Of a stretch of DNA of 64,000 nucleotides, positions 22,253 through 31,311 are shown piece after piece. The position numbers and the translations under genes are program-made. Positions within the stretch are counted from its first letter, which is position 1. The number at the start of each line of letters is the position of its first letter. The notes beneath the pieces are model-generated. The model was not told the origin of the DNA. It saw only the letters and a list, made by a program, of their open reading frames with translations, and did not search any database. The stretch is from the NCBI RefSeq assembly GCF_005886805.2, contig NZ_CP045429.1, positions 962,501 through 1,026,500 of the forward strand, written 5' to 3'. Source of the stretch: Pseudoalteromonas rubra. GTDB lineage: Bacteria; Pseudomonadota; Gammaproteobacteria; Enterobacterales; Alteromonadaceae.

Positions 22253-22324
22253 TGATGAGTTGTACTGACCTTAAGTCAGAAAACTTGCCTTGGTAAGAAT
22301 GAGCGCGATGCTGCATCGACCAAG
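22253..22324 (-). pseudogene. degenerate tRNA-Val copy
   Basis: A second interspersed relic. Its 5' half is almost the same as that of the relic at 21899, and the T arm is altered, with TTAAG instead of TTCAAG. Even the 3' acceptor strand has a change (TGATGAG for TGGTGGG on the plus strand). The acceptor stem cannot form. Confidence 0.72.
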
Positions 22325-22337
22325 TTCACCAAAATTA

Positions 22338-22413
22338 TGGTGGGTTGTACTGGACTTGAACCAGTGACCCTCGCCTTGTAAGGGCGATGCTCTCCCAACT
22401 GAGCTAACAACCC
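22338..22413 (-). tRNA. tRNA-Val (TAC)
   Basis: The first gene of the minus-strand valine operon, 76 nt with encoded CCA. The promoter is 45 bases upstream. Confidence 0.97.
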
Positions 22414-22457
22414 ACATTCGAAACCAACAACACCTTGCCGTGTCGTTGTGGGGCGCT

Positions 22458-22485
22458 ATTATATGTTTCCTTTCAAAGGAGTCAA
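22458..22485 (-). promoter_or_regulatory. tRNA-Val operon promoter
   Basis: On the minus strand, TTGACT and TATAAT are separated by 16 bases and followed by a GC-rich discriminator (AGCGCCCC), typical of stringently controlled stable-RNA promoters. The remaining 600 bases between this site and tRNA-Ala hold no convincing gene, only the promoter of that tRNA. Confidence 0.88.
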
Positions 22486-22981
22486 CACAAAATCTTGATT
22501 TTTTATCTGCATGCTTCTTTTATGTTCACCTGTTCATTTTTTTGGGTATTTCCCTTCATTATATGTCCAGGCGATAAATGAAGCATAGATATCTTATGAA
22601 AGTGATAGAAATAGAATCGGGAGTTGTGGGGGATTAGGCTACAGGTTGAATTAAAGAGGGGGTGAGTTGTCGGGCAATATTAAAAGGCTTATTTTTGTGC
22701 TGAGTATCTTTGAGCCTCAGCTCAAAACACTTGTTGCATGTGGCAGGGCATTAATCTGCGCTTTTTAATTTAACTACAGCTTGGAGAGAATGATAGAAGA
22801 TGTGGGTAACAGTGGCCTCAAAATACTGATGGGGAAGTGCCATGACCCGTGTTTGATAGGGTGAACTGGTTTTAAATTGAGCAAAAACATAGACTTCTAT
22901 TGATTGCACCCTGAGTTTCGCTTATATTCTGTTCTTTCGGGGTGTTTTTCCAGCAGTTAAGAAAAACTTGCAGAAAAGGTG

Positions 22982-23010
22982 TTGACTTTGTTTTCTGTGA
23001 TGCATAGAAT
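22982..23010 (+). promoter_or_regulatory. tRNA-Ala/tRNA-Glu promoter
   Basis: TTGACT, a 17-base spacer and TAGAAT, followed by the GC-rich discriminator GCGCCCCGC. It lies 50 bases before tRNA-Ala and probably serves the whole Ala-Glu array. Confidence 0.88.
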
Positions 23011-23060
23011 GCGCCCCGCACTCAGCGATGCGACGGTGACGTTTCATTGCGAATAGGTGA

Positions 23061-23136
<76 letters not shown>

Positions 23137-23208
23137 AACCTAGTGTAAATATGTCCTAGTGATATAATGTTCGGATGTGGCTTCGAATGCCATACTTCGA
23201 AATGTTGT

Positions 23209-23284
23209 GTCCCCTTCGTCTAGAGGCCTAGGACACCGCCCTTTCACGGCGGTAACAGGGGTTCGAATCCCCTAGGGGACGCCA
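23209..23284 (+). tRNA. tRNA-Glu (TTC)
   Basis: 76-nt tRNA with anticodon TTC in loop CTTTCAC and encoded CCA; the first of seven identical copies. Confidence 0.97.
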
Positions 23285-23343
23285 CTTACTTAGGTAAGTA
23301 TTTAACTCATATGGTAAGAGTCTAAATAACCAGTCCTAGTGAC

Positions 23344-23436
23344 AAAAGATTTTGTTAAAGGAGGTTCAGTCTCGCTGGCTCGACTTTCACGCTAACAAAA
23401 AATTATTGAAGCGGTGCTTCAATAAGCAAATTTTTT
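23344..23436. repeat. extra hairpin-rich segment in first Glu spacer
   Basis: This spacer is 152 bases where the four following ones are 68, so it carries about 84 extra bases. The extra part contains an inverted repeat (TTTTGTTA at 23350 and TAACAAAA at 23393) and a long hairpin from 23395 to 23438, with arms ACAAAAAATT/AATTTTTTGT and ATTGAAGC/GCTTCAAT. It could be a small palindromic insertion; no target duplication is obvious. Confidence 0.6.
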
Positions 23437-23512
23437 GTCCCCTTCGTCTAGAGGCCTAGGACACCGCCCTTTCACGGCGGTAACAGGGGTTCGAATCCCC
23501 TAGGGGACGCCA
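23437..23512 (+). tRNA. tRNA-Glu (TTC)
   Basis: Second copy; it starts the perfect 144-bp tandem units. Confidence 0.97.
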
Positions 23513-23580
23513 CTTACTTAGGTAAGTACTAAACTCATATGGTAAGAGTCTAAATAACCAGTCCTAGTGACACATTCTGT

Positions 23581-23656
23581 GTCCCCTTCGTCTAGAGGCC
23601 TAGGACACCGCCCTTTCACGGCGGTAACAGGGGTTCGAATCCCCTAGGGGACGCCA
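23581..23656 (+). tRNA. tRNA-Glu (TTC)
   Basis: Third copy, identical to the others; CCA encoded. Confidence 0.97.
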
Positions 23657-23724
23657 CTTACTTAGGTAAGTACTAAACTCATATGGTAAGAGTCTAAATA
23701 ACCAGTCCTAGTGACACATTCTGT

Positions 23725-23800
23725 GTCCCCTTCGTCTAGAGGCCTAGGACACCGCCCTTTCACGGCGGTAACAGGGGTTCGAATCCCCTAGGGGACGCCA
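23725..23800 (+). tRNA. tRNA-Glu (TTC)
   Basis: Fourth copy, identical to the others; CCA encoded. Confidence 0.97.
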
Positions 23801-23868
23801 CTTACTTAGGTAAGTACTAAACTCATATGGTAAGAGTCTAAATAACCAGTCCTAGTGACACATTCTGT

Positions 23869-23944
23869 GTCCCCTTCGTCTAGAGGCCTAGGACACCGCC
23901 CTTTCACGGCGGTAACAGGGGTTCGAATCCCCTAGGGGACGCCA
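23869..23944 (+). tRNA. tRNA-Glu (TTC)
   Basis: Fifth copy, identical to the others; CCA encoded. Confidence 0.97.
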
Positions 23945-24012
23945 CTTACTTAGGTAAGTACTAAACTCATATGGTAAGAGTCTAAATAACCAGTCCTAGT
24001 GACACATTCTGT

Positions 24013-24088
24013 GTCCCCTTCGTCTAGAGGCCTAGGACACCGCCCTTTCACGGCGGTAACAGGGGTTCGAATCCCCTAGGGGACGCCA
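24013..24088 (+). tRNA. tRNA-Glu (TTC)
   Basis: Sixth copy; the spacer after it has diverged and has a TTCG loop in the conserved hairpin. Confidence 0.97.
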
Positions 24089-24164
24089 CTTACTTCGGTA
24101 AGTAAAATACTCGTATGGTAAGAGTCTAAATAACCAGTCCTAGTGACACAGGAAAAACACCTGC

Positions 24165-24240
24165 GTCCCCTTCGTCTAGAGGCCTAGGACACCGCCCTTT
24201 CACGGCGGTAACAGGGGTTCGAATCCCCTAGGGGACGCCA
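24165..24240 (+). tRNA. tRNA-Glu (TTC)
   Basis: Seventh and last copy, preceded by a small CAGG/CCTG hairpin. No strong intrinsic terminator is visible in the 200 AT-rich bases that follow. Confidence 0.97.
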
Positions 24241-24449
24241 CTCTTCTTAGAAATGTCATTCTTTTTTAATTCATACTCATAATTTCCCCACTAGATTTAT
24301 CCTCCTCTGTTTCGTTATTTTCAATATTCTAATGAATTTTTTCATATATTTCATTTACTTGAATTATTTGATTTAAAACAAAGTTAAGGCTTTATTAACA
24401 AGCTCACCTAAGAAAAATGGGTTAGTATCGCGTTTTTTAGGTGAGTATC

Positions 24450-26030
24450 ATGGCCAAAAGATCTACCGATTATACGGATAAAGAAAATGATTATCCGGTC
24501 TCTTATAACCTCTTATCTACCACAGATACAAAAGGGCGGATCACATACGCGAACCAGAGCTTTTGTGATGTTGCTGGCTTCGCATTAGATGAGCTGGAAG
24601 GGCAGCCACATAACCTGGTACGTCACCCAACTATGCCCAAAGCCGCATTTAAAGATCTCTGGCAATTCATCGGGTCAGGCAAGCCCTGGATGGGCATAGT
24701 AAAAAATCGCTGTAAAAATGGAGACCATTACTGGGTCAATGCTTATGTGACGCCAATCAATGATGAGCTTGGTCAAACTGCTGAGTATCAATCCGTGCGA
24801 ACCAAGCCCGAACGGAAAGTGGTGAAACGAGCTGAAAACATCTACCAGCAACTTGATAAGGGGGTTGATGCGGCAAAATTGACGCGTTCATCTATGTCTT
24901 TGTCAGCTCAAATGATGTTGATCCTATTGGTGTCTTATATATTGAGCATGATTTTTACCAGCTTACCTGCACCATGGAACTACATCCTGGAGACCTTACT
25001 GCTTGTTGGCGTACTTACGCTGACTTATCAAAGGCTGTCACCGGTGCGTCGTTTGAGTCAAAAAGCCAAACAAGTTTACGACAATCCCCTGATGCAAAAA
25101 ATCTACCTCAATAAAGTGAATGATGTCGCGGCCATTGAGCTAGCGTTGCTGGCACGCGGCTCTGAGCTACGCGCCGTGCTGGGCAGAGTACAAGATGCCA
25201 GTCAGCTTGTTGACCAGCATGCACAAGCAACCGTGTCAGAATGCCACAGTAATACCGAGCTATTGCAGGAGCAACAAAGTCAGACTGGTTCTTTGGCGAC
25301 AGCGATGAACGAAATGACCGCTGCGATTTCTGATATTGCAGGCAATACCAGTGATGCTGCGAACCGCTCTGAAGGGGCGTTGCGCTCAGTATTGGATTCG
25401 AACTCTGTGGTGCAGGCCAGCATGCAAACAAACCATGCTTTATGTGAAGAGTTGAGCCGCACTCAGCGTGATATTGCTGAGCTAAATGAACAAACCGTGC
25501 ATATTGGGGGAGTGGTTGATGTGATACGCGATATTTCGGAGCAGACTAATTTGCTAGCTCTGAATGCGGCAATAGAAGCAGCCAGGGCTGGTGAGCAGGG
25601 CCGAGGTTTTGCCGTGGTGGCTGATGAAGTAAGGGCATTGGCACAACGAACTCAGGATTCGACCAGAGAGATTGATGATATAGTCGCCGGGCTCAAACAA
25701 CGGGCTGAGCGCGCGGTAGCGGCGATTCAAAATGGGGTTGAGAAGTCGACTGAATGTGTGGCTCAAGCTGAGCAAACAAGAGAAAACTTGGCCTCGATAG
25801 AGCATATGGTAAAAGATATTTCTGCACTGAATTACGAAATAGCCACTGCGACTGACCAAATGTCGGGTGCTAGTAATGAGATCAACGACAAAGCCGTGAA
25901 TATCTCCGGGCTTGCGAATGCCTCAATGCAAAGTGCAGACACCACCACTGCAGCGATGAAAAATACAGAGCAAGCGCTGGCAGATCAAGCTGCATTGGTT
26001 GATCAGTTTCTGTTGAGACTCAGCAATTAA
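24450..26030 (+). CDS. Aer-like PAS methyl-accepting chemotaxis protein
   Basis: A 526-aa chemoreceptor from ATG 24450; TAGGTGA just upstream serves as ribosome site, so the GTG nine bases earlier is not preferred. An N-terminal PAS domain (about 15-120) has the Aer-type pattern [12 protein letters not shown], then LVRHPTMP and [12 protein letters not shown]. One or two membrane helices follow at about 150-195. The cytoplasmic signalling coiled coil carries the hairpin tip motif [32 protein letters not shown] in the C-terminal half. It lacks a periplasmic sensor, so it probably reads redox state or a cytosolic ligand, as Aer does through FAD. There is no C-terminal CheR-tether pentapeptide. 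Confidence 0.92.
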   Translation: MAKRSTDYTDKENDYPVSYNLLSTTDTKGRITYANQSFCDVAGFALDELEGQPHNLVRHPTMPKAAFKDLWQFIGSGKPWMGIVKNRCKNGDHYWVNAYVTPINDELGQTAEYQSVRTKPERKVVKRAENIYQQLDKGVDAAKLTRSSMSLSAQMMLILLVSYILSMIFTSLPAPWNYILETLLLVGVLTLTYQRLSPVRRLSQKAKQVYDNPLMQKIYLNKVNDVAAIELALLARGSELRAVLGRVQDASQLVDQHAQATVSECHSNTELLQEQQSQTGSLATAMNEMTAAISDIAGNTSDAANRSEGALRSVLDSNSVVQASMQTNHALCEELSRTQRDIAELNEQTVHIGGVVDVIRDISEQTNLLALNAAIEAARAGEQGRGFAVVADEVRALAQRTQDSTREIDDIVAGLKQRAERAVAAIQNGVEKSTECVAQAEQTRENLASIEHMVKDISALNYEIATATDQMSGASNEINDKAVNISGLANASMQSADTTTAAMKNTEQALADQAALVDQFLLRLSN

Positions 26031-26154
26031 AAAAAATTAAGAAAATGTGAATAAGCAATCTCTTGCTGGTATTATTTAGAATAGTAACTTTATATGTCCA
26101 AATCACAGATTTTGACATTGATATGCGTATATAAATCACACATAGGGATAACAA

Positions 26155-26709
26155 ATGAGCAAGTTACAGAAAGCCTCAAAAATGGGTGTTGCAGCACTGA
26201 TCATGGCACTGGCGAACACGCAGGTGAGCGTAGCAGGAGTCGATGGAGGTTACTTCTCAGGTAAAAAGCAAGATTGCGAGATCTGGCGAGACGTTGCGCC
26301 TTATAACTGGGCAAATACGACCCGTGGTAATCAATCCATGATTTTTTACTGCAATCGTGGCGGCTACACAGTGACCACGGTTGAGCTAAAGATCAAGCGT
26401 ATTAGTGATAATACAGTTGTGTTTCGTGAAAAAAGAAAGCAAAACCTGACATCGGGTTATGGTCACGGCTTTTATCCAGATCTGAGTGCGAACATCAACG
26501 AAGAGTATAAAATGGAACTGGACTATACCTTCGTTAAACTCAAGCATGGCAAGCCTGTTTGGGACAACAAAAAAACTAAAACGTGCAAACGTACATTCAC
26601 ACCAACCAATGCGAATTCAACGCGCGGAGAGATCTTCTGGTCTATTAAGAGTGCGGGAACGGCCTATCACAACAATGGCTGTCAGGGCGTACGCTTCGAT
26701 ATCCACTAA
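26155..26709 (+). CDS. secreted protein of unknown function
   Basis: A 184-aa protein with an N-terminal signal peptide (basic start, hydrophobic stretch MGVAALIMALANTQVSV, likely cleavage after VAG or nearby). The mature part is basic, rich in aromatic and beta-type residues, with four Cys (near 41, 65, 142 and 175) that could form two disulfides. I do not recognise the family. AGGGATAAC before the ATG is a plausible ribosome site. The next gene also encodes an unknown envelope protein 58 bases downstream, after a hairpin. Confidence 0.65.
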   Translation: MSKLQKASKMGVAALIMALANTQVSVAGVDGGYFSGKKQDCEIWRDVAPYNWANTTRGNQSMIFYCNRGGYTVTTVELKIKRISDNTVVFREKRKQNLTSGYGHGFYPDLSANINEEYKMELDYTFVKLKHGKPVWDNKKTKTCKRTFTPTNANSTRGEIFWSIKSAGTAYHNNGCQGVRFDIH

Positions 26710-26715
26710 TATAAT

Positions 26716-26742
26716 CAGGCAGGCTGACCGTTTCAGGTCAGT
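26716..26742. other. 11-bp hairpin
   Basis: GCAGGCTGACC pairs with GGTCAGTCTGC (one G-T pair) around a short loop between the two unknown genes. There is no T tract, so it is more likely an mRNA stabiliser or attenuator than a strong terminator. Confidence 0.5.
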
Positions 26743-26767
26743 CTGCTAACTGGTATTGGGATGTAGC

Positions 26768-27565
26768 ATGAAAGCTAAATACCTACTGATCAACATCTTG
26801 TGCTTTATGCTCGGTTTTCTGATAGCGGCGATGTCACTGTATGAACCCTCCCCGGGGAGCGGCGCGTATGCAGGTAGCGCTGAGCGCCCGGCTGCACAAT
26901 CAGCACCTCATTTTGAGACAGGTACCCCGCTTTTGAGCGAGGTAAAGGAGAGACCGAAAGAACAGGTAAACACCACAACAGCATCTACACCTAATAGCGG
27001 GCGCATGCCGAAGCAGGCGAGCACTGACAAGGCTGCTTTACTAGCGATAGCACAGGACATAGGCTTAGACAGTCATGTGTACCCAGACTTAGCGGATTAT
27101 GCAAGTCAGGATATTGCCAGGCTCATTGAACAGCATTTGCTGACAGACTTTCGCGTTTCAAGCGCGGATATATACACACAGTTTGATGAGATAGAACACT
27201 ATCTCGAAGAAATGCCACAGCTAGTATCTCAGTACTTTTTCGCGGACTTAATGACACAAAGCCAGTACAAAGGTGAATTATTTCAGAGTTTTGCGATTCA
27301 CTTAATGGCACAAAATGTAGAACAATTTGAGGCAAGCACTGAGCGTCTCAGCCAGATACAGGCTCTGATCGCAACAGCCAGCGACAATGAGAGTGAGTTA
27401 GTGCGTTTAAGCGTGCTAGAGGCGCTGGCAACAATGAGTTCAGACAAAGCCCAGCTGCAGCAAATGTTGAGCCAGTTCACAGAGGAAGAAAGCGCGGTGA
27501 TACAGGCAAAAATAACTTTGCTAAATTATCATATGTCTTTAGTAAATAAGCTAAATATTGATTGA
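26768..27565 (+). CDS. membrane-anchored protein of unknown function
   Basis: A 265-aa protein from ATG 26768; the in-frame TTG at 26756 has no better ribosome site. It has one N-terminal transmembrane helix (about 5-24), then a low-complexity Pro/Ser/Thr-rich linker (about 28-85), and an alpha-helical, acidic, Gln-rich C-terminal domain (about 90-265) in the periplasm. The C-terminal helices recall HEAT- or TPR-like packing, but no family is assigned. It may be functionally linked to the secreted protein upstream. Confidence 0.62.
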   Translation: MKAKYLLINILCFMLGFLIAAMSLYEPSPGSGAYAGSAERPAAQSAPHFETGTPLLSEVKERPKEQVNTTTASTPNSGRMPKQASTDKAALLAIAQDIGLDSHVYPDLADYASQDIARLIEQHLLTDFRVSSADIYTQFDEIEHYLEEMPQLVSQYFFADLMTQSQYKGELFQSFAIHLMAQNVEQFEASTERLSQIQALIATASDNESELVRLSVLEALATMSSDKAQLQQMLSQFTEEESAVIQAKITLLNYHMSLVNKLNID

Positions 27566-27666
27566 TCTTGTCCTGGCTTGTAATGCAAAGCTCTACTAAC
27601 TTACCCAGGCAATATGGCATCGCAAATAAATAAATTTTATCGGGTGATCCTTTTAAATGTGGTTTT

Positions 27667-27679
27667 GTTATAATATAAC
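27667..27679 (+). promoter_or_regulatory. Zur-type operator
   Basis: A perfect 13-base palindrome, GTTATAATATAAC, matching the core of the gammaproteobacterial Zur box. It lies 36 bases before the dksA-like start and contains a TATAAT -10 element (27669-27674), so Zur bound to zinc would block RNA polymerase. Confidence 0.82.
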
Positions 27680-27714
27680 GTTGTCAAGTTCAATGTTCTG
27701 ACAAGGCGCCTGAT

Positions 27715-28158
27715 ATGCAAGCACTTAATTCCACTCCTTCAACGCTCACAACTGAGCAAATTCTGGCTGCACCTGAATCCGATTATATGAATGCCGATCA
27801 ATTGGCATTTTTCAGACAATACCTGGTTGAGTTACATGACTCTACCAGAGCGCGTATTCGCGATACTAAAGCACAAATTATGGATCCGCCTGAATTGGTT
27901 GATTTGAGTGACAGAGCATCATGGGAAGAGCAATGTATGATCCTGATGCGCATTGTTGACCGTGAGCAGAAGCTGTTACCTAAAATCCAGCAGGCACTGG
28001 AGCGGATCCGGCTCAATGAGTACGGCTATTGTCAGGAAACGGGTGAGCCGATCGGCATTGCCCGCTTGCTGGCAAGACCCACTGCTGAATTATGCGCTGA
28101 CGTAAAACTGTGCTCTGAACTGAAGGAGCACATGTACGTTAAAGACAGAGATGTCTGA
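27715..28158 (+). CDS. dksA2: DksA-family transcription factor, Cys-poor (DksA2-like)
   Basis: A 147-aa RNA-polymerase secondary-channel protein that works with ppGpp. The coiled-coil tip residues corresponding to Asp71, Asp74 and Ala76 of E. coli DksA are kept (Asp63, Asp66, Ala68). The zinc finger is not: Cys106 is followed by Thr109 instead of Cys, and Cys127 by Val130 instead of Cys. Only half the zinc ligands remain, as in the zinc-independent DksA2 of Pseudomonas aeruginosa. A Zur-type operator overlaps its promoter and a COG0523 GTPase follows, so this is probably the zinc-starvation substitute for a canonical DksA encoded elsewhere. Confidence 0.88.
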   Translation: MQALNSTPSTLTTEQILAAPESDYMNADQLAFFRQYLVELHDSTRARIRDTKAQIMDPPELVDLSDRASWEEQCMILMRIVDREQKLLPKIQQALERIRLNEYGYCQETGEPIGIARLLARPTAELCADVKLCSELKEHMYVKDRDV

Positions 28159-28212
28159 CAGAACTTGAACCCACACAATCTACCGTCAAAAACTGTGTAA
28201 GGTAATCAAGCA

Positions 28213-29424
28213 ATGGCAAAGTTAAATACATCAAGTTTATTGCCCGTAACCGTGTTGTCAGGTTTTCTAGGGGCAGGAAAAACCACGGTGCTGAACCATA
28301 TTCTAAGTAACCGTGAGGGGCTAAAAGTAGCCGTTATTGTCAATGATATGAGCGAAATCAACATTGATGCTGCGACGGTTCAAAATGAAGTGAGTCTCAA
28401 TCGGGCTGAAGAAAAATTGGTTGAGATGAGTAATGGGTGCATTTGTTGCACACTCAGAGAAGATCTGCTTGAAGAGGTCGACCGGCTGGCGAAGTCGGGT
28501 AAATATGATTACCTGGTGATTGAATCAACCGGTATTTCTGAACCATTGCCCGTAGCTGAAACCTTTACTTTTGCAGATGAGCAGGGGGTAAGTCTATCTG
28601 ACATCGCCACTTTGGATACCATGGTCACAGTAGTGGATGCGGTGAACTTTCTGAAAGACTACGATCGGGCTGAGGCGTTGCAGGATGTCGGTGAGAGCTT
28701 AGGTGAGGAAGATGAGCGTAGTGTGGCCGATTTACTTGTTGAACAGGTTGAATTTGCCGATGTATTGCTGATCAGCAAAACAGATTTGATCTCAGATACT
28801 GAGCTTAAACGTTTGCAGAGCATTCTGCGTACACTTAATACCGATGCTGAGCAAATACCAATGGCACATGGCAAGGTCCCTCTGGCGCAGGTGTTAAATA
28901 CCAAAAAATTCAGTTTTGAAAAAGCCCAGCAGGCACCCGGCTGGCTCAAAGAGCTCAGGGGCGAGCACATTCCGGAAACGGAAGAGTTTGGCATCAGCAG
29001 TTTTACTTTTTGTGCCAGAAAACCCTTCCATCCGGAAAAGTTCTATGACTTCTTACACAGTGACGAGCTGGCCGGCAAGCTTATTCGCTCAAAGGGATTT
29101 TTCTGGCTGGCAACCCGGCCTCACTTTGCCGGTAGCTGGAGTCAGGCTGGAGGGATCGCCAGACATGGCGCGGCAGGGTTATTTTGGAAAGCCGTGCCAC
29201 GAGATCAGTGGCCAGAAGACCCGGAATATATTGCTGCCATTGAAGAGCACTGGGTTGAGCCTTTTGGTGACATGCGACAGGAATTAGTGTTTATTGGCCA
29301 GGGGCTGGATAAAGAAGACATTATCCGCCGCCTGAACGCGTGTTTGCTAAGTGAAGAAGACGTGCTAAAAGGCCAGCAAGCGTGGAAAACGCTGCCGGAT
29401 CCTTTCCCTTCCTGGGAGCACTAA
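28213..29424 (+). CDS. COG0523 (CobW/ZigA-type) metallochaperone GTPase
   Basis: A 403-aa G3E GTPase. Walker A is GFLGAGKTT at about 17-25. The metal motif GCICC (Cys76, Cys78, Cys79) precedes the ESTGISEP switch region and a guanine-specificity SKTD (about 196-199). The C-terminal CobW_C domain is at about 255-395. Such proteins load zinc onto client enzymes under zinc limitation. It follows the DksA2-like gene by 54 bases and probably belongs to the same Zur-controlled transcript, as the homologous pair does in Pseudomonas. Its stop overlaps that of the converging lactate permease gene by four bases. Confidence 0.9.
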   Translation: MAKLNTSSLLPVTVLSGFLGAGKTTVLNHILSNREGLKVAVIVNDMSEINIDAATVQNEVSLNRAEEKLVEMSNGCICCTLREDLLEEVDRLAKSGKYDYLVIESTGISEPLPVAETFTFADEQGVSLSDIATLDTMVTVVDAVNFLKDYDRAEALQDVGESLGEEDERSVADLLVEQVEFADVLLISKTDLISDTELKRLQSILRTLNTDAEQIPMAHGKVPLAQVLNTKKFSFEKAQQAPGWLKELRGEHIPETEEFGISSFTFCARKPFHPEKFYDFLHSDELAGKLIRSKGFFWLATRPHFAGSWSQAGGIARHGAAGLFWKAVPRDQWPEDPEYIAAIEEHWVEPFGDMRQELVFIGQGLDKEDIIRRLNACLLSEEDVLKGQQAWKTLPDPFPSWEH

Positions 29425-31001
29425 ATAAAAATCAGCCAGGCAACCAGGCTGGCCGTCAGACAGTAATAGAGCATGGGAACCAGGGTGTAACGAATAATAT
29501 CACCCTCTTTACCATGCAGGCCGACGACACTGGCGGCTGCCACCACATTCACCACCGCAATCATATTGCCGCCATTCGCGCCGAGCATTTGTAGGGCCAG
29601 CACCAGCTGCATATTCAGCCCGGCTTCTGCTGCTAATGCTTGCTGAAAACTGGCAAACATCAGATTAGAAAAGGTTGCAGAACCAGCGATAAAAGCCCCT
29701 AACGCACCCACCAGAGGCGCAATCAATAACCAAAAGTCACTCAAGTGTATTGCGACAGACTCTGCCAGTGCCATAGGCATAGCGGGCAGGGCTGCATCGT
29801 TTACGTCGGAGTGCAGAAATATGCGTACCATAGGCACGGCAGCGCTCAATGCAATGACAGAGGGTAATAACATGCTGGCACTGTTTTTCAGGGCAAGGCG
29901 AAAGTGTGACATTGTGCCACCTTGCAGCCACAATGCAAAAAGTGCAGTTACGACAAACACACTGCCAGGCAGGTAAAGAGGCATGACATTAACCGAAATG
30001 GCTGATCCCAGGATATGGGCCCATTCAAACTGAACACTTTGTAGTGTTGCCTTGAATGGCAGTGAAGGGATCCGGGTTAGCACGAGCAATGCGGCAACTA
30101 ATAAATAGGGCAACCAGGCTTTGATCAGGCTCAATGAAGGAGTGTCAGTATTCGACGTCGTCGATATTGTTGTGTTTTCGGGTTTAGGCAATAAAAACCC
30201 TTTTCGTGCTAAGGGGCAGACAATAGCTAATCCCGCCATAGCGCCCAGCACAGAGGGAAATTCTGGCCCCAATAACCAGGCAACGCTATAAGCGGGGAGG
30301 GTAAAAGCCAGTGCACTAAATAGAGCAAAAGGCGCCATCGCAAATCCGGATCGCCAGCTGGGGGCGTCACTGAAAAAGCGACAATAAAGCACAACTAAAA
30401 TCAACGGTAGCAGGGCTGCAACAACAATATCAATACCAATGGCGGTTAAAGCAATGTGCTTAACTTGTGTGTAATCGATATTCGCTGCACCCTGACCAAT
30501 ACCGACAATCGCCGGTGTACCAACGGCACCAAATGAGACCGCACTGGAGTCTGCCACCAGTGCCAGTACAACCGCGCTCAGCGGCGTAAACCCCAGGGCA
30601 ACCAGCAATGGCGCTGCGATGGCCGCGGGTGTACCAAATCCGGCGGCCCCCTCCAGAAAGCTGCCAAATAACCAGGCAATGATAATCAGTTGTACCCGTT
30701 TATCAGGGCTGATCCGGGCGAATCCGTATTTAATGGTGAGAATAGCTCCGGTCTGTTGTAGCACCTTAAGTAAAAAAATTGCCCCGAAAACAATCCATAT
30801 TATGGTCAGTGCGATGATCAAGCCCTCCAGTGCGGCGGCTGAGATTTGTTGCCAGGGGACTTGCCAGACCAAATAAGCGGATAAAGCGCTAAGCAGCAAA
30901 CTAAACGGCATAGCTTGCCTCGCAGGTAACCTAAATAACACCAGCAAGAGAAACACGCTAAGGATGGGCACCAGGGCCGTGAGTAGTTGCGGTAGCGTCA
31001 T
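29421..31001 (-). CDS. lctP: L-lactate permease (LctP family)
   Basis: A 526-aa integral membrane protein with about 12-14 hydrophobic segments spread over the whole length. The family signature [19 protein letters not shown] (about 109-127) is present, as is a second conserved segment, [16 protein letters not shown] (about 483-498). It imports lactate, and possibly glycolate, with protons. Length is close to the family norm of about 550. No lactate dehydrogenase gene is adjacent. The symbol lldP could equally be used. Confidence 0.9.
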   Translation of the reverse strand: MTLPQLLTALVPILSVFLLLVLFRLPARQAMPFSLLLSALSAYLVWQVPWQQISAAALEGLIIALTIIWIVFGAIFLLKVLQQTGAILTIKYGFARISPDKRVQLIIIAWLFGSFLEGAAGFGTPAAIAAPLLVALGFTPLSAVVLALVADSSAVSFGAVGTPAIVGIGQGAANIDYTQVKHIALTAIGIDIVVAALLPLILVVLYCRFFSDAPSWRSGFAMAPFALFSALAFTLPAYSVAWLLGPEFPSVLGAMAGLAIVCPLARKGFLLPKPENTTISTTSNTDTPSLSLIKAWLPYLLVAALLVLTRIPSLPFKATLQSVQFEWAHILGSAISVNVMPLYLPGSVFVVTALFALWLQGGTMSHFRLALKNSASMLLPSVIALSAAVPMVRIFLHSDVNDAALPAMPMALAESVAIHLSDFWLLIAPLVGALGAFIAGSATFSNLMFASFQQALAAEAGLNMQLVLALQMLGANGGNMIAVVNVVAAASVVGLHGKEGDIIRYTLVPMLYYCLTASLVAWLIFI

Positions 31002-31069
31002 CAGAGAATAACCAATCCGTTGCTTAATAATGTGAGCTTAGCATGTGAATAAGACACTGAATATATGGA

Positions 31070-31158
31070 GTTTGTAACACTTGTTCTAAAGGTAACGCAG
31101 GCATGCTGCTCAAACAAATTGGTCAGCCACGACACAAATGTAATGGTTTGTAACACTT
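31070..31158. promoter_or_regulatory. direct repeat upstream of lctP
   Basis: GTTTGTAACACTT occurs at 31070-31082 and again at 31146-31158, 76 bases apart, in the divergent region between lctP and the gene at 31312. The spacing is about seven helical turns, consistent with looping by a regulator. The regulator is unknown. Confidence 0.5.
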
Positions 31159-31189
31159 CATTTGGATTTATCGTTCAATTGATGTACTA

Positions 31190-31218
31190 AATTAACACGC
31201 GTCTTGTTAGTGTTAATT
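31190..31218. promoter_or_regulatory. 9-bp inverted repeat
   Basis: AATTAACAC and GTGTTAATT are separated by 11 bases, about 95 bases before the gene at 31312. It could be an operator or a transcript hairpin. Confidence 0.5.
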
Positions 31219-31311
31219 TCAGTCAGGGAAGGCTTGGATAACTCCTGACTTTGGCGAGCAACGGTGCACAAAAGCAATGCTCACAGATATCAGATATAAC
31301 AAGGAGGCGAC

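Larger units (their letters stand above)
23437..24088 (+). repeat. 144-bp tandem array (tRNA-Glu plus spacer)
   Basis: Five tRNA-Glu genes start at exact 144-base intervals (23437, 23581, 23725, 23869, 24013), with four identical 68-base spacers. Each spacer begins right after CCA with a hairpin, ACTTAC-TTAG-GTAAGT. After the sixth tRNA-Glu gene the loop becomes TTCG while the stem is kept. Confidence 0.92.

Noticed and set aside
21155..22413. CRISPR-like array
   Set aside because: The repeated units are tRNA genes and their decayed copies; spacers are not of uniform size or unique.
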